Source: Chloroflexota bacterium (lineage in GTDB: Bacteria > Chloroflexota > UBA11872). From it: a stretch of DNA of 64,000 nt. The notes under the pieces were generated by a model that saw only the letters and a list, made by a program, of their open reading frames with translations, did not search any database and was not told the origin of the DNA. Position 1 is the first letter of the stretch, and each line of letters starts with the position of its first letter. The stretch spans positions 1 to 64,000 of the forward strand of contig JAJDZU010000014.1 of assembly GCA_022824495.1 (NCBI GenBank), written 5' to 3'. Below are positions 7,652 to 16,341 of this stretch, piece after piece. A program made the translations under genes and the position numbers.

Positions 7652-8754
7652 TGCTCCGCGGCTACCGTCCAGTCGAATTTCCCGGCTTGGACCAATCCAC
7701 GTTCACTCATCTGTGTTCGCCGCTCAGGCGACGCCAGGACGTCGGTCATCGCGGCCGCCAGTTGTTGGATGTCGTGTGGATCCACGGTCAGCGCCGCATT
7801 ACCGGCGACCTCGGGCAATGAAGACCGATTCGAGGTGATGACTGGCGTGCCGCTTGCCATGGCTTCGAGAACCGGAATGCCAAAGCCCTCATAGCTGGAG
7901 GGGTACACGACCAGATCGGCTGCACAGTACCAGTAGGGAAGGTCTTCCTGCTTAACATAACCTACCCGATGAATTCTCCGGCGCACGGGACTTTCGCCGA
8001 GGGCCGTGTCGATACTCGCCGTGGCCCAGCCGCTGCCGCCAGCCAAGACAAGATCGCCCCGAAAGCCCTCGCGAGCCACTTCGCCAAACGCTCGCACCAA
8101 TACGTCAACGTTCTTGCGTGGCTCCAGCGTGCCAACGAAGAGCACAAAGGGACGACTGACGTTCTTGCTTTGCAAGAACTCGTTGACTTCGGCCATCGAT
8201 CGAGGATGAAACGTGGCCTCGCGCCCCGGATAGACCACATGCACGCTGGATGGATCGATGCCCAATAGGTCGACTACGTCGTCCTTGGTCGCGCACGAGT
8301 CCGCCAGCACAGACTTGGCGCGACGCGCCGAGAGCCACGTGGCGGCGGTCAGATACCAACGACGGTGTGTCGGGTGCGCCCCGGGCGTCCGCATGAACGA
8401 GAGGTCATGCACGGTCACCACGTGCCGCGTTGGCGCGGCCAGTGGAACGACGTTCAGCATGGAGTGGACGAGTTCCAGCCGGGCCGAGCCAATGTGCCAG
8501 GGCGCCAGCAGGTGTTCCCAGAGCACGCGGATACCCGTGCGGGAGGTGGGCGCTCGGGTTCGCAAGACCCGGACGGGCCTCGCCGGCTTGAACGGCAGCT
8601 TTCGCACCTGCTCGTTCAGAAAGAGCGTGAAGTCGTGCCCGCTCGGCTGCGCCAGCAACGCCTCTACCAGATTCGTTGCATACCGGCTCGGCCCAGCGTT
8701 GCGGTACGAGGCATCGGTCCGCAAAACCAGTGCATTTAGCCCAATGCGCGGCAC
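7612..8754 (-). CDS. GT4 family glycosyltransferase
   Basis: First gene of the minus-strand polysaccharide operon: 380-residue GT-B glycosyltransferase of family GT4. The N-terminal domain has the glycine-rich turn NAGPSRYATNLVEAL. The C-terminal domain has FVLFVGTLEPRKNVDVLVRAF and the donor-site motif YEGFGIPVLEAMASGTPVITS with two glutamates seven residues apart. VTVHDLSFMRTPGAHP is common in mannosyl- and rhamnosyltransferases of this group. Substrates are unknown. The coding end overlaps the next gene by 40 bases, so expression is probably coupled. Confidence 0.87.
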   Translation of the reverse strand: MPRIGLNALVLRTDASYRNAGPSRYATNLVEALLAQPSGHDFTLFLNEQVRKLPFKPARPVRVLRTRAPTSRTGIRVLWEHLLAPWHIGSARLELVHSMLNVVPLAAPTRHVVTVHDLSFMRTPGAHPTHRRWYLTAATWLSARRAKSVLADSCATKDDVVDLLGIDPSSVHVVYPGREATFHPRSMAEVNEFLQSKNVSRPFVLFVGTLEPRKNVDVLVRAFGEVAREGFRGDLVLAGGSGWATASIDTALGESPVRRRIHRVGYVKQEDLPYWYCAADLVVYPSSYEGFGIPVLEAMASGTPVITSNRSSLPEVAGNAALTVDPHDIQQLAAAMTDVLASPERRTQMSERGLVQAGKFDWTVAAEQCLKLYRHALDPS

Positions 8755-9057
8755 CGTTCCCTCGCAGACGTCAAGCCAACCGGCCCTGGACGCTCAGCGT
8801 ATGAAACCACCGGCCGGTCAGTCTTGTGATTCTGACCTGCCGATCGGTAGGAAGTTCCCGATCCCGGATGTCCAAGGCGTGTCCTCCGTCGGGGAGTGTG
8901 GATCGCTCTTCCGAGTGGTGCCGCTGGCCCGCAGGCGCAGCGACTCAAGCGTGGAGCCTCGGGTCGCCAGGACGGCACGACAACGAAAGCGGGGGGCGGC
9001 AATCAGCCGTCCCCCGCTTTGCAGGCTCTTCAGGCGGGTATTCCGCCAGGCCGGTCC
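8755..9057. other. intergenic, divides polysaccharide operon from malK-like gene
   Basis: About 300 bases. The right third holds a strong hairpin (listed separately) that would end transcription of the malK-like gene. The left part should carry the promoter of the polysaccharide operon, but no box stands out. No coding frame is supported. Confidence 0.5.
8986..9020 (-). terminator. hairpin terminator after malK-like gene
   Basis: Inverted repeat with 10-base arms AAAGCGGGGG and CCCCCGCTTT, extended inward by GCGGC/GCCG pairing, 37 bases after the stop of the minus-strand ATPase gene. Read on the minus strand, the stem ends in CTTTCGTTG, a short T-rich tail, as expected for an intrinsic terminator. 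Confidence 0.6.
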
Positions 9058-10161
9058 TTAGCGGATGGCTTCCTGCGTGGCGCGGTCAAAGAGCTGCATG
9101 TTGCTCATGTCCAGCACCAGGTCGAATGGGTTGCCAATACTGGCGGTCGTTCGCGGGTCCACGCGGGCGATGTACGACTCGTCGCCGGCCAGCATGTAGA
9201 GGTATACCTCGCTGCCCAGCGGCTCCGTCACATCCACGTCCGACGAAATGGTGGCGTCGGTCGGAATCTGGTCCGGCTTGTAGTTCGGGTCGAAGATGTC
9301 CTCCGGCCGAATGCCGAAGACTACGTCTTGACCCAAGTGACCCACGTATGGAGCGCGCCGGTCGGGCGGTACCGGGACCTTGAAGGACTCGGTTTCGACG
9401 TACATGTCATCCGCCGTGCCCGTCAGCCGCGCGTCGAAGAAGTTCATGGCCGGGCTGCCGATGAAGCCCGCGACAAACATGTTGCTCGGCTCCTCATAGA
9501 CTTCCTGCGGCGGTCCGATCTGTTGAAGCACGCCGTCGCGCAGCACGGCAATACGGCTGCCCATCGTCATGGCTTCCATCTGGTCGTGCGTGACGTAGAT
9601 CACGGTCGCTTGCAGGCGCTCGTGCAGCCGGATCAACTCGGCGCGCGTCTGCACCCGCAGCTTGGCGTCCAGGTTGGAGAGCGGCTCGTCCATCAGGAAG
9701 ACGGCCGGGTCGCGCACGACGGCGCGGCCGAGGGCCACGCGCTGGCGCTGACCGCCGGAAAGAGCCTTCGGCTTGCGGTCCAGCAGCTCGGCGATATTCA
9801 GCATCTCGGCGGCTTCCTGCACCCGACGCTCAATCTCCTTGCGCGGGGTGTGCCGCAGACGCAGCCCGAACGACAGGTTGTCGTACACGCTCATGTGCGG
9901 GTACAGCGCGTAGCTCTGGAACACCATCGCGATGTCCCGGTCCTTGGGCGCGATGTCGTTAACCAGGTCGTCGCCGATGTAGATGTTGCCGTCGCTCAAC
10001 TCTTCGAGGCCGGCAATCAGGCGGAGGGTGGTGGACTTGCCGCACCCGGACGGTCCGACCAGCACGAGGAATTCGCGGTCCTCGACTTCAATCGATACGT
10101 CCTGCACGGCGGTGACCTCGCCGAAGCGCTTGGTCACACGATCAAGGGTGACGCTAGCCAT
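9058..10161 (-). CDS. ABC transporter ATP-binding protein, MalK/UgpC type
   Basis: Energising subunit of a carbohydrate (CUT1-type) ABC importer, 367 residues, peripheral on the inner membrane. The N-terminal nucleotide-binding domain has Walker A GPSGCGKST (36-44), Q-loop VFQSYALYPHMSVYDNL, signature LSGGQRQRVALGRA, Walker B VFLMDEPLSNLD and the switch VTHDQMEAM. The C-terminal part (about 240-367) is the MalK-like regulatory beta domain with GIRPEDI. No permease or solute-binding gene is adjacent, so it probably serves several transporters encoded elsewhere, as MsiK does in some bacteria. The downstream hairpin supports a single-gene unit. Confidence 0.92.
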   Translation of the reverse strand: MASVTLDRVTKRFGEVTAVQDVSIEVEDREFLVLVGPSGCGKSTTLRLIAGLEELSDGNIYIGDDLVNDIAPKDRDIAMVFQSYALYPHMSVYDNLSFGLRLRHTPRKEIERRVQEAAEMLNIAELLDRKPKALSGGQRQRVALGRAVVRDPAVFLMDEPLSNLDAKLRVQTRAELIRLHERLQATVIYVTHDQMEAMTMGSRIAVLRDGVLQQIGPPQEVYEEPSNMFVAGFIGSPAMNFFDARLTGTADDMYVETESFKVPVPPDRRAPYVGHLGQDVVFGIRPEDIFDPNYKPDQIPTDATISSDVDVTEPLGSEVYLYMLAGDESYIARVDPRTTASIGNPFDLVLDMSNMQLFDRATQEAIR

Positions 10162-10462
10162 GAACTCACTCCTTCGTCTCTCTCATTGAGCCGCGGCGCG
10201 CGTTAGGCCGCTGGCTCTTCGATCATCGGCAACGGACCGACGATCCGGCGGGAACAGAACTGTTCGGCGAAAGCCGTTTCTCACCGAAGAGCGGGCGCGG
10301 CCTCCCGACCGGCCCGGATTGCGCGAGCTTCCTCGATAGGCGTGACTCCCTACATACGCCGCAACTGTGGAGCGGACGGTAGCAATGGCGTGCGAGGTCG
10401 GTCAACCGATGCCCGCATCCGACCTTGACACGCGAACTGGTCATTGTGCGAGGGGGGATTCC
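10162..10462. other. intergenic between yihY-like and malK-like genes
   Basis: About 300 bases between two minus-strand genes. It should hold the malK promoter. No convincing ORF, repeat or hairpin with a T-run was found. A GAGTGAGTT-type purine run just before the malK start on the minus strand may be the ribosome-binding site. Confidence 0.4.
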
Positions 10463-11443
10463 CTAGCCTGTCGCCTCGGACCCGGAGCTTGAAGGTGCCA
10501 TTCCCGCTCCAACTCCAGACGACCGCCCCAACTCCGATCCGAAGGCTGCGGCGCCGAGCACGATCAGGCTGCTGTAGTAGAGCCACAGCAGTAGTACGAC
10601 GATGGTCGCCAGCGGGCCATAGACGGCATTGAAGTTGCCGAAGCTGACGACATACCAGACGAATACACTCTTTCCGACTTCGAACAGCACGGCCGCGAGG
10701 GCACCCGCCAGCAGCGCCGGCCGTCGCGGAAGCGGCTGTGCCGGGAGCACGCCGAAGAGAAGCGCGAAGATTCCGGTTGTCATCACCACCGGAAGGAGAA
10801 CCGTCAACAACCGGAGAAGCACGCCAAGCGTGGCCAACGGGCTGTCGGAGCCCAGCACGTCGGTCTGTTGCAGGACGGTCAGGCCAGCGGTAAGTGCTAA
10901 CGAGGCAGCCAGCATTGCCGCCGTCATCACGCCGACCCCGAGATCGGCCAGCCGGCTCTGCAAGTAGTTGCGAGGGCGTTGCGCGCCCACGGCCACGTCC
11001 AGGCCGCGGCGCAGCGCCGCGAAGATGTACGAGCCGGTCCAGAGCAGTCCGAGCAGCGACACAACACCAACCTGCCCGCGCAGGTCGGTTACGGACCGAA
11101 CTGTGCTGCCAAGCAGGGACTCCGAGTGCGGCGCTATGAAGCCTGCGACTTCCAGAATCTGTGCGGCCAGCGTGTCGGGGTCTACGAAGAGCGACACGCC
11201 TACCGTGATTGCGGCGAGCAGGGGGAACAGGGAGATCACGAACTGAAAGCTGATGGCCGCGGCATAGGTGGGAAGGTTGCCCTGTCCGATCCGTTCCGCG
11301 GTTCGTATCGGCACTCGCAGCCAGCCGTGCTGTTGAAGCCCGTTAAGGCCGTGCTGGATTAGAACTCCCGCGGAAGATGCCGTCGCGCGAGCGGATCTGA
11401 TAGGCGAGCGCACCCGCAAGTTCAGGATTCGGCGGCCTTGCAA
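10463..11443 (-). CDS. YihY/BrkB family inner membrane protein
   Basis: Polytopic membrane protein of the YihY (formerly RNase BN)/BrkB family, 326 residues with about six membrane helices spread from residue 60 to 305. Family marks are YAAAISFQFVISLFPLL near the first helix, FGNFNAVYGPLATIVVLLLWLYYSSLIVLGAAAFGSEL near the last, and the internal SLLGLLWTGSYIFAALRRGLD. It is not a nuclease; its molecular role is not established in any well-studied organism. Upstream lies a glycosidase gene on the same strand, 40 bases away, possibly co-transcribed. The Ser/Gly-rich tail is low complexity. Confidence 0.85.
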   Translation of the reverse strand: MQGRRILNLRVRSPIRSARATASSAGVLIQHGLNGLQQHGWLRVPIRTAERIGQGNLPTYAAAISFQFVISLFPLLAAITVGVSLFVDPDTLAAQILEVAGFIAPHSESLLGSTVRSVTDLRGQVGVVSLLGLLWTGSYIFAALRRGLDVAVGAQRPRNYLQSRLADLGVGVMTAAMLAASLALTAGLTVLQQTDVLGSDSPLATLGVLLRLLTVLLPVVMTTGIFALLFGVLPAQPLPRRPALLAGALAAVLFEVGKSVFVWYVVSFGNFNAVYGPLATIVVLLLWLYYSSLIVLGAAAFGSELGRSSGVGAGMAPSSSGSEATG

Positions 11444-11483
11444 ACGCGTGAGTGCGGTTCCTTTCGGATCGGATCGGCGGCGT

Positions 11484-13202
11484 TCAGGCCACCTTTGCCA
11501 CGATGATCGAGTGTGTTCCCGAACCGATCGACCACGTACCTACGTAGTCGTCGATTCCGGACGCCCAGCGCGTCGCTGGTGTGACGCGACCATCGACAAA
11601 AACAATGATGTTGTCCCAGCCGCGCGGCACACGTAACGCCACGCGGCCAACGTTTCCGGTTTCGGCCCGGATGTCCAAGAAGAGGAAGGCCGGGTAGGCG
11701 GATTGCACGACTTCGATCCGGCCTCCTCCTGGCCGCACGGCTCGCAGGCCGCCGCTGTAACCGCCCAGTCGACTTGTGACACGGTAAGCATCGGTCGAGA
11801 CATCGAGGCCGAAGAGTCCGCGGATCACCGCCTGGGCCATCGTGGCGGCGGCACCGGCAAACTGAGTCGACCCCTGCCCGGACTGGCTGGGGACGTGAAA
11901 CCACTCATGTACACCATCGACGGACTCCCAGGCTCGGGCGACGGCTTCCAGGTGGCCAATCCCCCGATCGGCCTGCCCATGCTCGAACTCGCTGACGATT
12001 TGCAGTCCTCCCCACCAATCCCACACCGCGCCGTTCTGGTACTCCCCACCCGCCATCCGCCGGCTCTGGAAAAAATCATCCGGATAGGGTGGCGACAGCG
12101 TCAGTCCAGCACGGTTGGTGCCGGCGTCGGTCTCGGCCCGCGCGGTGGCCTCGAAGATAGGAATGACCTGTTGAGGCGAAGCGATTCCGGCATAAATCGA
12201 CAGCACGCTACTGATGGGAATGACGGCGTCCTCGTCAAACGGGTCGGTCCAATCGGTGGCATGCGCGTGGACCCGGTAATGTCCGCGGCTCGCTTGCCAG
12301 AGCAGTGCGTGGGTCTCGGCCTGGACCTGCGCCGCGCGTGCGCGCTGGTTTTCGGCTTCGGACGTCCGACCTACTGCGTCCAGCATCGAGGCGAAGTCGT
12401 GAAGCGCTCGGAAGTGCCAGGCCTGATCGAAGGGCGAGATGGTGAGTCCATCGCCGGTCTCAAGATCGGTGGGTTCAGCGCCAGCCCTGCGCTTGACATC
12501 ACCCCAGTCTGTCGTGTGCCCCCGGTAGAGGAGGCTGCCGTCGCTCCAGCGGCGGTTGGTCCAGAGGTAGCCAAGGGCGTCGCCGAGGCGGTCGATTACC
12601 GGACGTCCATCGACGTCGCTGCGAAGCCAGTCGGTCCCGCCGAACGCGCGATAGTAGGCGTAGGCCGCGTGCACGGCGCTGGTTTCCTCATCGCTTACGA
12701 CCGTGGCCTTGTCCACCGACCCTTGGGCGTTGAGGGTGGCGGCCACGGCGCCGTTGGAGGTGCCGAACCGATCCTGGGAGGCCAGGAATCCTTCCACGGG
12801 TGTGTGCATGAAGTCGGGCGGTAGGTAATAGGGAAGGACGGGCTGGATCGTCGCCATGTCACGCACAAAAATCGGCGTGTACAAGGCGCCGGCGGAATTG
12901 CCCTTGACGGTGCGTCCGTGCCACGGCAATTCGCGCGCGGTGGCTGAGAGCGTGTCGCGAATGCGCGGCGCCATTCCGTCGATGATCGGCGCGTCATTGA
13001 CCCACCACGTCGTACGCGAGGCGTCGGCTTGTCCATCCGGCGCCTCGGAATCCCCGGCTGGCGCTGCCAACGCTGAGCCGGCGGTGGCCGTCAGCCAGGC
13101 GCCGGTGGCGCCAACCAGGCTCAGAAAACGCCGACGGCCAATGCCGGCGAGCGGCCGTGCCCAGCTGGGACGGCGGGGGGTTGGCGAAGACTGAAGTGGC
13201 AT
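11484..13202 (-). CDS. Tat-exported six-hairpin glycosidase-like protein
   Basis: Secreted protein that is probably an (alpha/alpha)6-barrel carbohydrate-active enzyme. The start at 13202 is chosen because it puts a textbook Tat signal at the N-terminus: GRRRFLSLVGATGAWL followed by an Ala-rich segment ending SALAA. The mature part has FVRDMATIQPVLPYYL, like the substrate-contacting WxRD motif of GH15/GH125-type enzymes, and DGSLLYRGHTTDWGDV. A possible acid is in GGEYQNGAVWDWWGG. A beta-rich tail starts near residue 500. The glycan is unknown. It is divergent from the M23 peptidase gene with about 75 bases between starts. Family number is not certain. Confidence 0.6.
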   Translation of the reverse strand: MPLQSSPTPRRPSWARPLAGIGRRRFLSLVGATGAWLTATAGSALAAPAGDSEAPDGQADASRTTWWVNDAPIIDGMAPRIRDTLSATARELPWHGRTVKGNSAGALYTPIFVRDMATIQPVLPYYLPPDFMHTPVEGFLASQDRFGTSNGAVAATLNAQGSVDKATVVSDEETSAVHAAYAYYRAFGGTDWLRSDVDGRPVIDRLGDALGYLWTNRRWSDGSLLYRGHTTDWGDVKRRAGAEPTDLETGDGLTISPFDQAWHFRALHDFASMLDAVGRTSEAENQRARAAQVQAETHALLWQASRGHYRVHAHATDWTDPFDEDAVIPISSVLSIYAGIASPQQVIPIFEATARAETDAGTNRAGLTLSPPYPDDFFQSRRMAGGEYQNGAVWDWWGGLQIVSEFEHGQADRGIGHLEAVARAWESVDGVHEWFHVPSQSGQGSTQFAGAAATMAQAVIRGLFGLDVSTDAYRVTSRLGGYSGGLRAVRPGGGRIEVVQSAYPAFLFLDIRAETGNVGRVALRVPRGWDNIIVFVDGRVTPATRWASGIDDYVGTWSIGSGTHSIIVAKVA

Positions 13203-13277
13203 GGGCGTGGCTCGAATGTTGAGTGTCGGCGGGTCGACTCGTGCGCATCCGCGCGTCACGCGCGGCGCATCCCGACG

Positions 13278-14978
13278 TTGGTCAGTCGGAAAATCATACG
13301 TGCCCAACCGGTGCTAGGCTGCCTCTTCGTGGCCCGACTTTTGATTCGTCCCGTCCTTGGCGCCGCGGCTCTCTCGATTGTCCTGGTCCTGGTTGGCTTC
13401 GCAGGGGCGCGGGCGAGCGAGCCGCAAGGTGCGGTTCCGACGACGTGCGCACCGGACTTTGCCATTCCCGACGGCTGGTTTTACATGCAGACCGGCGGTC
13501 AGGGCGTCGGATTTGCGGTCTGGGATGACGCCGAGGCCCGCTTCTGGGCCGCGTTTCAGGAACTGGGCGGTATCCCGGTGGTTGGATACCCGATCTCCCA
13601 GCGATTCCAGCAACACGGCTTCACCGTCCAGGCGTTCCAGAAAATGGTGTTGCAGTGGGACCCGGGCGCGGACCGCGCAAATGCCGCGAACACTCTGGAC
13701 AACTTGCATCAGGCTGGGTTCGACCCGTGGCTAGAGTCGTTCCGGCAGGTTCCGATGCACCGGGCGCTGCCGCAGGATGACGGCCAGCCGTTTGAGGTGG
13801 TCGCGGCAAATCACCTGGCGCTGCTGGACGCCAATCCCGACATCCGCGCTGAGTTTCTGGCGGTGCCGAACTGGCTGACTCGCTTTGGTCTGCCCATCGC
13901 CTATCAGGACTTCGGGGGTGTGCGAGTTGTGCGGGCCCAGCGGGTCGTTCTGCAGCAGTGGACCACGGACACGCCGTGGGCTCGGGCTGGCGAGGTGATT
14001 TTTGCCAACAGCGGCGACATTGCGCGCGAGGCGGGGTTGTTTCCGGAGTGGGCGGTTACTCCCGAGCCGCCTGGACTCGCTCTGTCGACAGACTTCTCGC
14101 TGACGGTTGATCAATCGCCCGTCGTGCAGGGCGCGACTCTGCTGGTCGAGCTGGGTACCGGCCGGTCCGACGTGCGCCTATCGATGGAGGGCCGGTCGGT
14201 GCCGATTGCGTGTCATGGAGGCGTCTGGCGCGGACTCGTTGGTTTGGCCGCGGATGCCGAACCGGGGCCCCGCCGGCTGTTGGTGGAGGTTGGCGGAGAA
14301 GCCCGCGAGCACGAGTTCGAGGTTGCGGGCGGATCCTTTCCCTTCACAGAAATCACGGTGAACGAGGAGATCGCGCATTTGCTCGATCCGCACTCGGCGG
14401 CGGATGAGCGTGCATTCGTTCAGTCGTTGGTGCGTGCAGTCAGCGGGCCGCCTGCCTGGACCGGGGTCTTCGGTATTCCCACGAGCGGCACGGAAAGCTC
14501 GCCCTATGGTCAGCGACGCGTGTTTCATCCCGGTGGCATTCCGTACCTCCATGAGGGCGACGATGTGGCGGCGCCGCTGGGCGCCCTGGTGGCGGCGCCG
14601 GCGGCGGGCAATGTCGCGTGGACCGGGCCGCTGGCGATCCGCGGAAACACGGTGGTCCTGGATCACGGATTCGGAGTGTTTTCTGTCGTGGTTCACCTGG
14701 ACCGAATCGACGTGGCTGCCGGGGATGTGGTTGCGCGCGGACAGGCGCTCGGCGGCGTTGGGAATACGGGCCGTTCTACAGGTCCGCATTTGCATTGGGA
14801 GGTCCATGTCGGCGGGGTGGCCGTTGATCCGGCGGTGTGGACCTGGAGAGACTTTGTCGAAATCCGCATGGGCGCCGGATTTCTCGTGCCCGGCGATTTC
14901 ACCGAGCAGCAGGCCAACCCCCCGCAGCCTTCGGCGGGAGAGACCGGCGTGCCCCCGGAGGACATCCCGGCGGGATAG
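13278..14978 (+). CDS. secreted M23 family metallopeptidase
   Basis: Probable cell-wall or surface endopeptidase with a C-terminal LytM/M23 zinc domain. The first start is TTG at 13278; a GTG at 13329 would give a more normal signal peptide (hydrophobic VLGAAALSIVLVLVGFAGARA). Residues 50-250 form an unassigned region with the repeated idea of GIPVVGYPIS and WLTRFGLPIAY, resembling the LGFP-like repeats of surface proteins. A beta section follows. The peptidase domain has His425 and Asp429 in HEGDD and the HLH pair at 504-506, the complete M23 metal set. The tail is Pro/Gly-rich. It probably acts outside the membrane on peptide crosslinks. Confidence 0.85.
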   Translation: MVSRKIIRAQPVLGCLFVARLLIRPVLGAAALSIVLVLVGFAGARASEPQGAVPTTCAPDFAIPDGWFYMQTGGQGVGFAVWDDAEARFWAAFQELGGIPVVGYPISQRFQQHGFTVQAFQKMVLQWDPGADRANAANTLDNLHQAGFDPWLESFRQVPMHRALPQDDGQPFEVVAANHLALLDANPDIRAEFLAVPNWLTRFGLPIAYQDFGGVRVVRAQRVVLQQWTTDTPWARAGEVIFANSGDIAREAGLFPEWAVTPEPPGLALSTDFSLTVDQSPVVQGATLLVELGTGRSDVRLSMEGRSVPIACHGGVWRGLVGLAADAEPGPRRLLVEVGGEAREHEFEVAGGSFPFTEITVNEEIAHLLDPHSAADERAFVQSLVRAVSGPPAWTGVFGIPTSGTESSPYGQRRVFHPGGIPYLHEGDDVAAPLGALVAAPAAGNVAWTGPLAIRGNTVVLDHGFGVFSVVVHLDRIDVAAGDVVARGQALGGVGNTGRSTGPHLHWEVHVGGVAVDPAVWTWRDFVEIRMGAGFLVPGDFTEQQANPPQPSAGETGVPPEDIPAG

Positions 14979-15044
14979 AGTGAGCGTGCGCGGCCCGGAT
15001 TCGTCACACACTCGGGTTGCTTCGCCGCGGGGAGCCCTTGCTTG

Positions 15045-15311
15045 ATGGACTTGCGCTGGCTTGCGTTCGCGCGCCGGCTGGTGTTGGGCGAGCCGTCGGG
15101 TGACCAGGTGATACGCACGGCGCCCACACGGGCGATCGCGGAATTATGGGTGAGCCTGCTCGGCGACCACGGCATTCCGGCCCGAGCCGTGCCACCATTG
15201 CCGACAAGCTTCATGGGTGACGGCATGCAGCATCGCCTGATCGTTCGTGCCGAGCACGCCGAGGAGGCTGAACGAATTCTGCGGGCCCTGTGGGATGCAA
15301 CGCACCCCTAG
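15045..15311 (+). CDS. DUF2007-like small protein
   Basis: Small cytosolic protein of 88 residues. The central part, VIRTAPTRAIAELWVSLLGDHGIPARA, and the ending HRLIVRAEHAEEAERILRAL fit the DUF2007 fold (often labelled putative signal transducing protein), whose function is unknown. The ATG at 15045 follows GGGGAG by a long gap; a TTG one codon earlier is also possible. It sits between the M23 gene and an SRPBCC gene, all in the same direction. Confidence 0.65.
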   Translation: MDLRWLAFARRLVLGEPSGDQVIRTAPTRAIAELWVSLLGDHGIPARAVPPLPTSFMGDGMQHRLIVRAEHAEEAERILRALWDATHP

Positions 15312-15374
15312 CCCGCGTTCCGTTGTACATTTTCGAGCCGGGTTCAAACACACCGGGCCAGTTGAGGGGGATTC

Positions 15375-15791
15375 ATGGCCGAGAGCCGGTCCATCATCGT
15401 GGAACAGTCCTACGTCATTGCCGCCGAGCCGGAGGCTGTGTTCGATGCGCTTACCGATCAAGAGGTGCTGTCGGAATGCCTCTCGCCGCTCCAGCGCCTG
15501 CGCTTTACGCCGGGTACAGGCGGACGGATCGGTTTTCGCGACCCGGAGTTGGGACCGGCGATCGGACGCGTCGGCGAGCACGACCGTGGCGTGCGCCTGA
15601 CCTGGCGCATGGTGCAGAACTGGCCCAGCGTGCTGTCGTTTGACTTCTTCCGTGAAGACGGCGGCTGCCGGGTGGATGTAATCCAGTCCGGCTTTGGCGC
15701 GCTGCGCGGAGATCATCGCGACATCGACCAGACGTTTGCTGACCGGTGGAATGCCTGGATGACCACCATCAAGGAGCGGTTGGAAGGCTGA
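15375..15791 (+). CDS. SRPBCC (START/Bet v1-like) domain protein
   Basis: A 138-residue single-domain protein of the SRPBCC superfamily, with the N-terminal strand and helix pattern VEQSYVIAAEPEAVFDALTDQEVLSECL, a beta sheet with RLTWRMVQ and the long C-terminal helix FADRWNAWMTTIKERLEG. This is the AHSA1-like group, which binds small hydrophobic ligands or partner proteins. Ligand and role are not readable. GAGGGGGATTC shortly before the ATG serves as a ribosome-binding site. A second, distant family member is at 52503. Confidence 0.75.
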   Translation: MAESRSIIVEQSYVIAAEPEAVFDALTDQEVLSECLSPLQRLRFTPGTGGRIGFRDPELGPAIGRVGEHDRGVRLTWRMVQNWPSVLSFDFFREDGGCRVDVIQSGFGALRGDHRDIDQTFADRWNAWMTTIKERLEG

Positions 15792-15947
15792 CGCGCGTCC
15801 GTGTCCGCCTGTAACCACGGGTGAGCCCGCGGCGACCACGCGAGCCGGCGGCTGCTCGTACGGCGCGGATTCGCCAGGTGCGCATCGCGGACGACGTGCA
15901 TTCAGGGTCATTGACGTCCCGTCAGGTCGCTAGACTCGCTGACACAC

Positions 15948-16024
15948 GCGCCCGTAGCTCAGCGGAATAGAGCACTGGTCTTCGGAACCAGGGGTCGGGG
16001 GTTCGAATCCCTCCGGGCGTGCCA
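15948..16024 (+). tRNA. tRNA-Arg (anticodon TCG)
   Basis: Complete cloverleaf: acceptor GCGCCCG paired with CGGGCGT, D-stem GCTC/GAGC, anticodon stem CTGGT/ACCAG with loop CTTCGGA, T-arm with GGTTCGAAT, discriminator G at 16021 and an encoded CCA to 16024. U33 is followed by TCG, which reads arginine CGA-family codons. Confidence 0.95.
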
Positions 16025-16297
16025 TCCGGACCAACTGAGACTCCTGTGTGCTGAGCGGACGCTGCCCAGCTGCAGTGGGTAATCGCGTGCCCGGCGGGGC
16101 ATAGGCTGACGATGGGAACTTGGAAGCTCGGCGAGAAGCCAATCGGGTGTGAACTGCGGCGGGAGCGGCCGAGATTCGAGAGGCGCCCGGCGCCTGCGAG
16201 CGTTGGGTAGCTAAGTGTGCAGCCAGGCGCTTGTCAGGCGACGCGTTGCGCGCCAGCTGGGCTTGAACTAGAAACTTGCACGCGGCGATGCCGCTTG
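16025..16297. other. intergenic before the zinc regulon
   Basis: Stretch between tRNA-Arg and the Zur boxes. Frames on the minus strand that run into the tRNA are the well-known false translations of antisense tRNA. Nothing else recognisable was found. Confidence 0.5.
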
Positions 16298-16334
16298 TGA
16301 TACTCGGTATCGTTAGCTGTGATACGCAGTATCA
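16298..16334. promoter_or_regulatory. two tandem Zur/Fur-type boxes
   Basis: Box 1 at 16298-16312 reads TGATACTCGGTATCG and box 2 at 16320-16334 reads TGATACGCAGTATCA. Both share TGATAC-N3-GTATC(A/G); box 2 is a perfect palindrome. Centres are 22 bp apart, two helical turns, so two dimers would sit on the same face. Box 2 ends only 7 bases before the regulator's start codon, which fits repression of its own gene and the following znu genes. That zinc is the signal is inferred from the operon. Confidence 0.7.
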
Positions 16335-16341
16335 ATAAGTA

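Noticed and set aside
8896..10206. Plus-strand frame of 436 codons over the malK-like gene
   Set aside because: Antisense shadow of a gene with all ABC ATPase motifs.
15930..16142. Minus-strand frame with EGFEPPTPGSEDQCSIPLSYG across tRNA-Arg
   Set aside because: This is the familiar false protein produced by translating the antisense of a tRNA gene.
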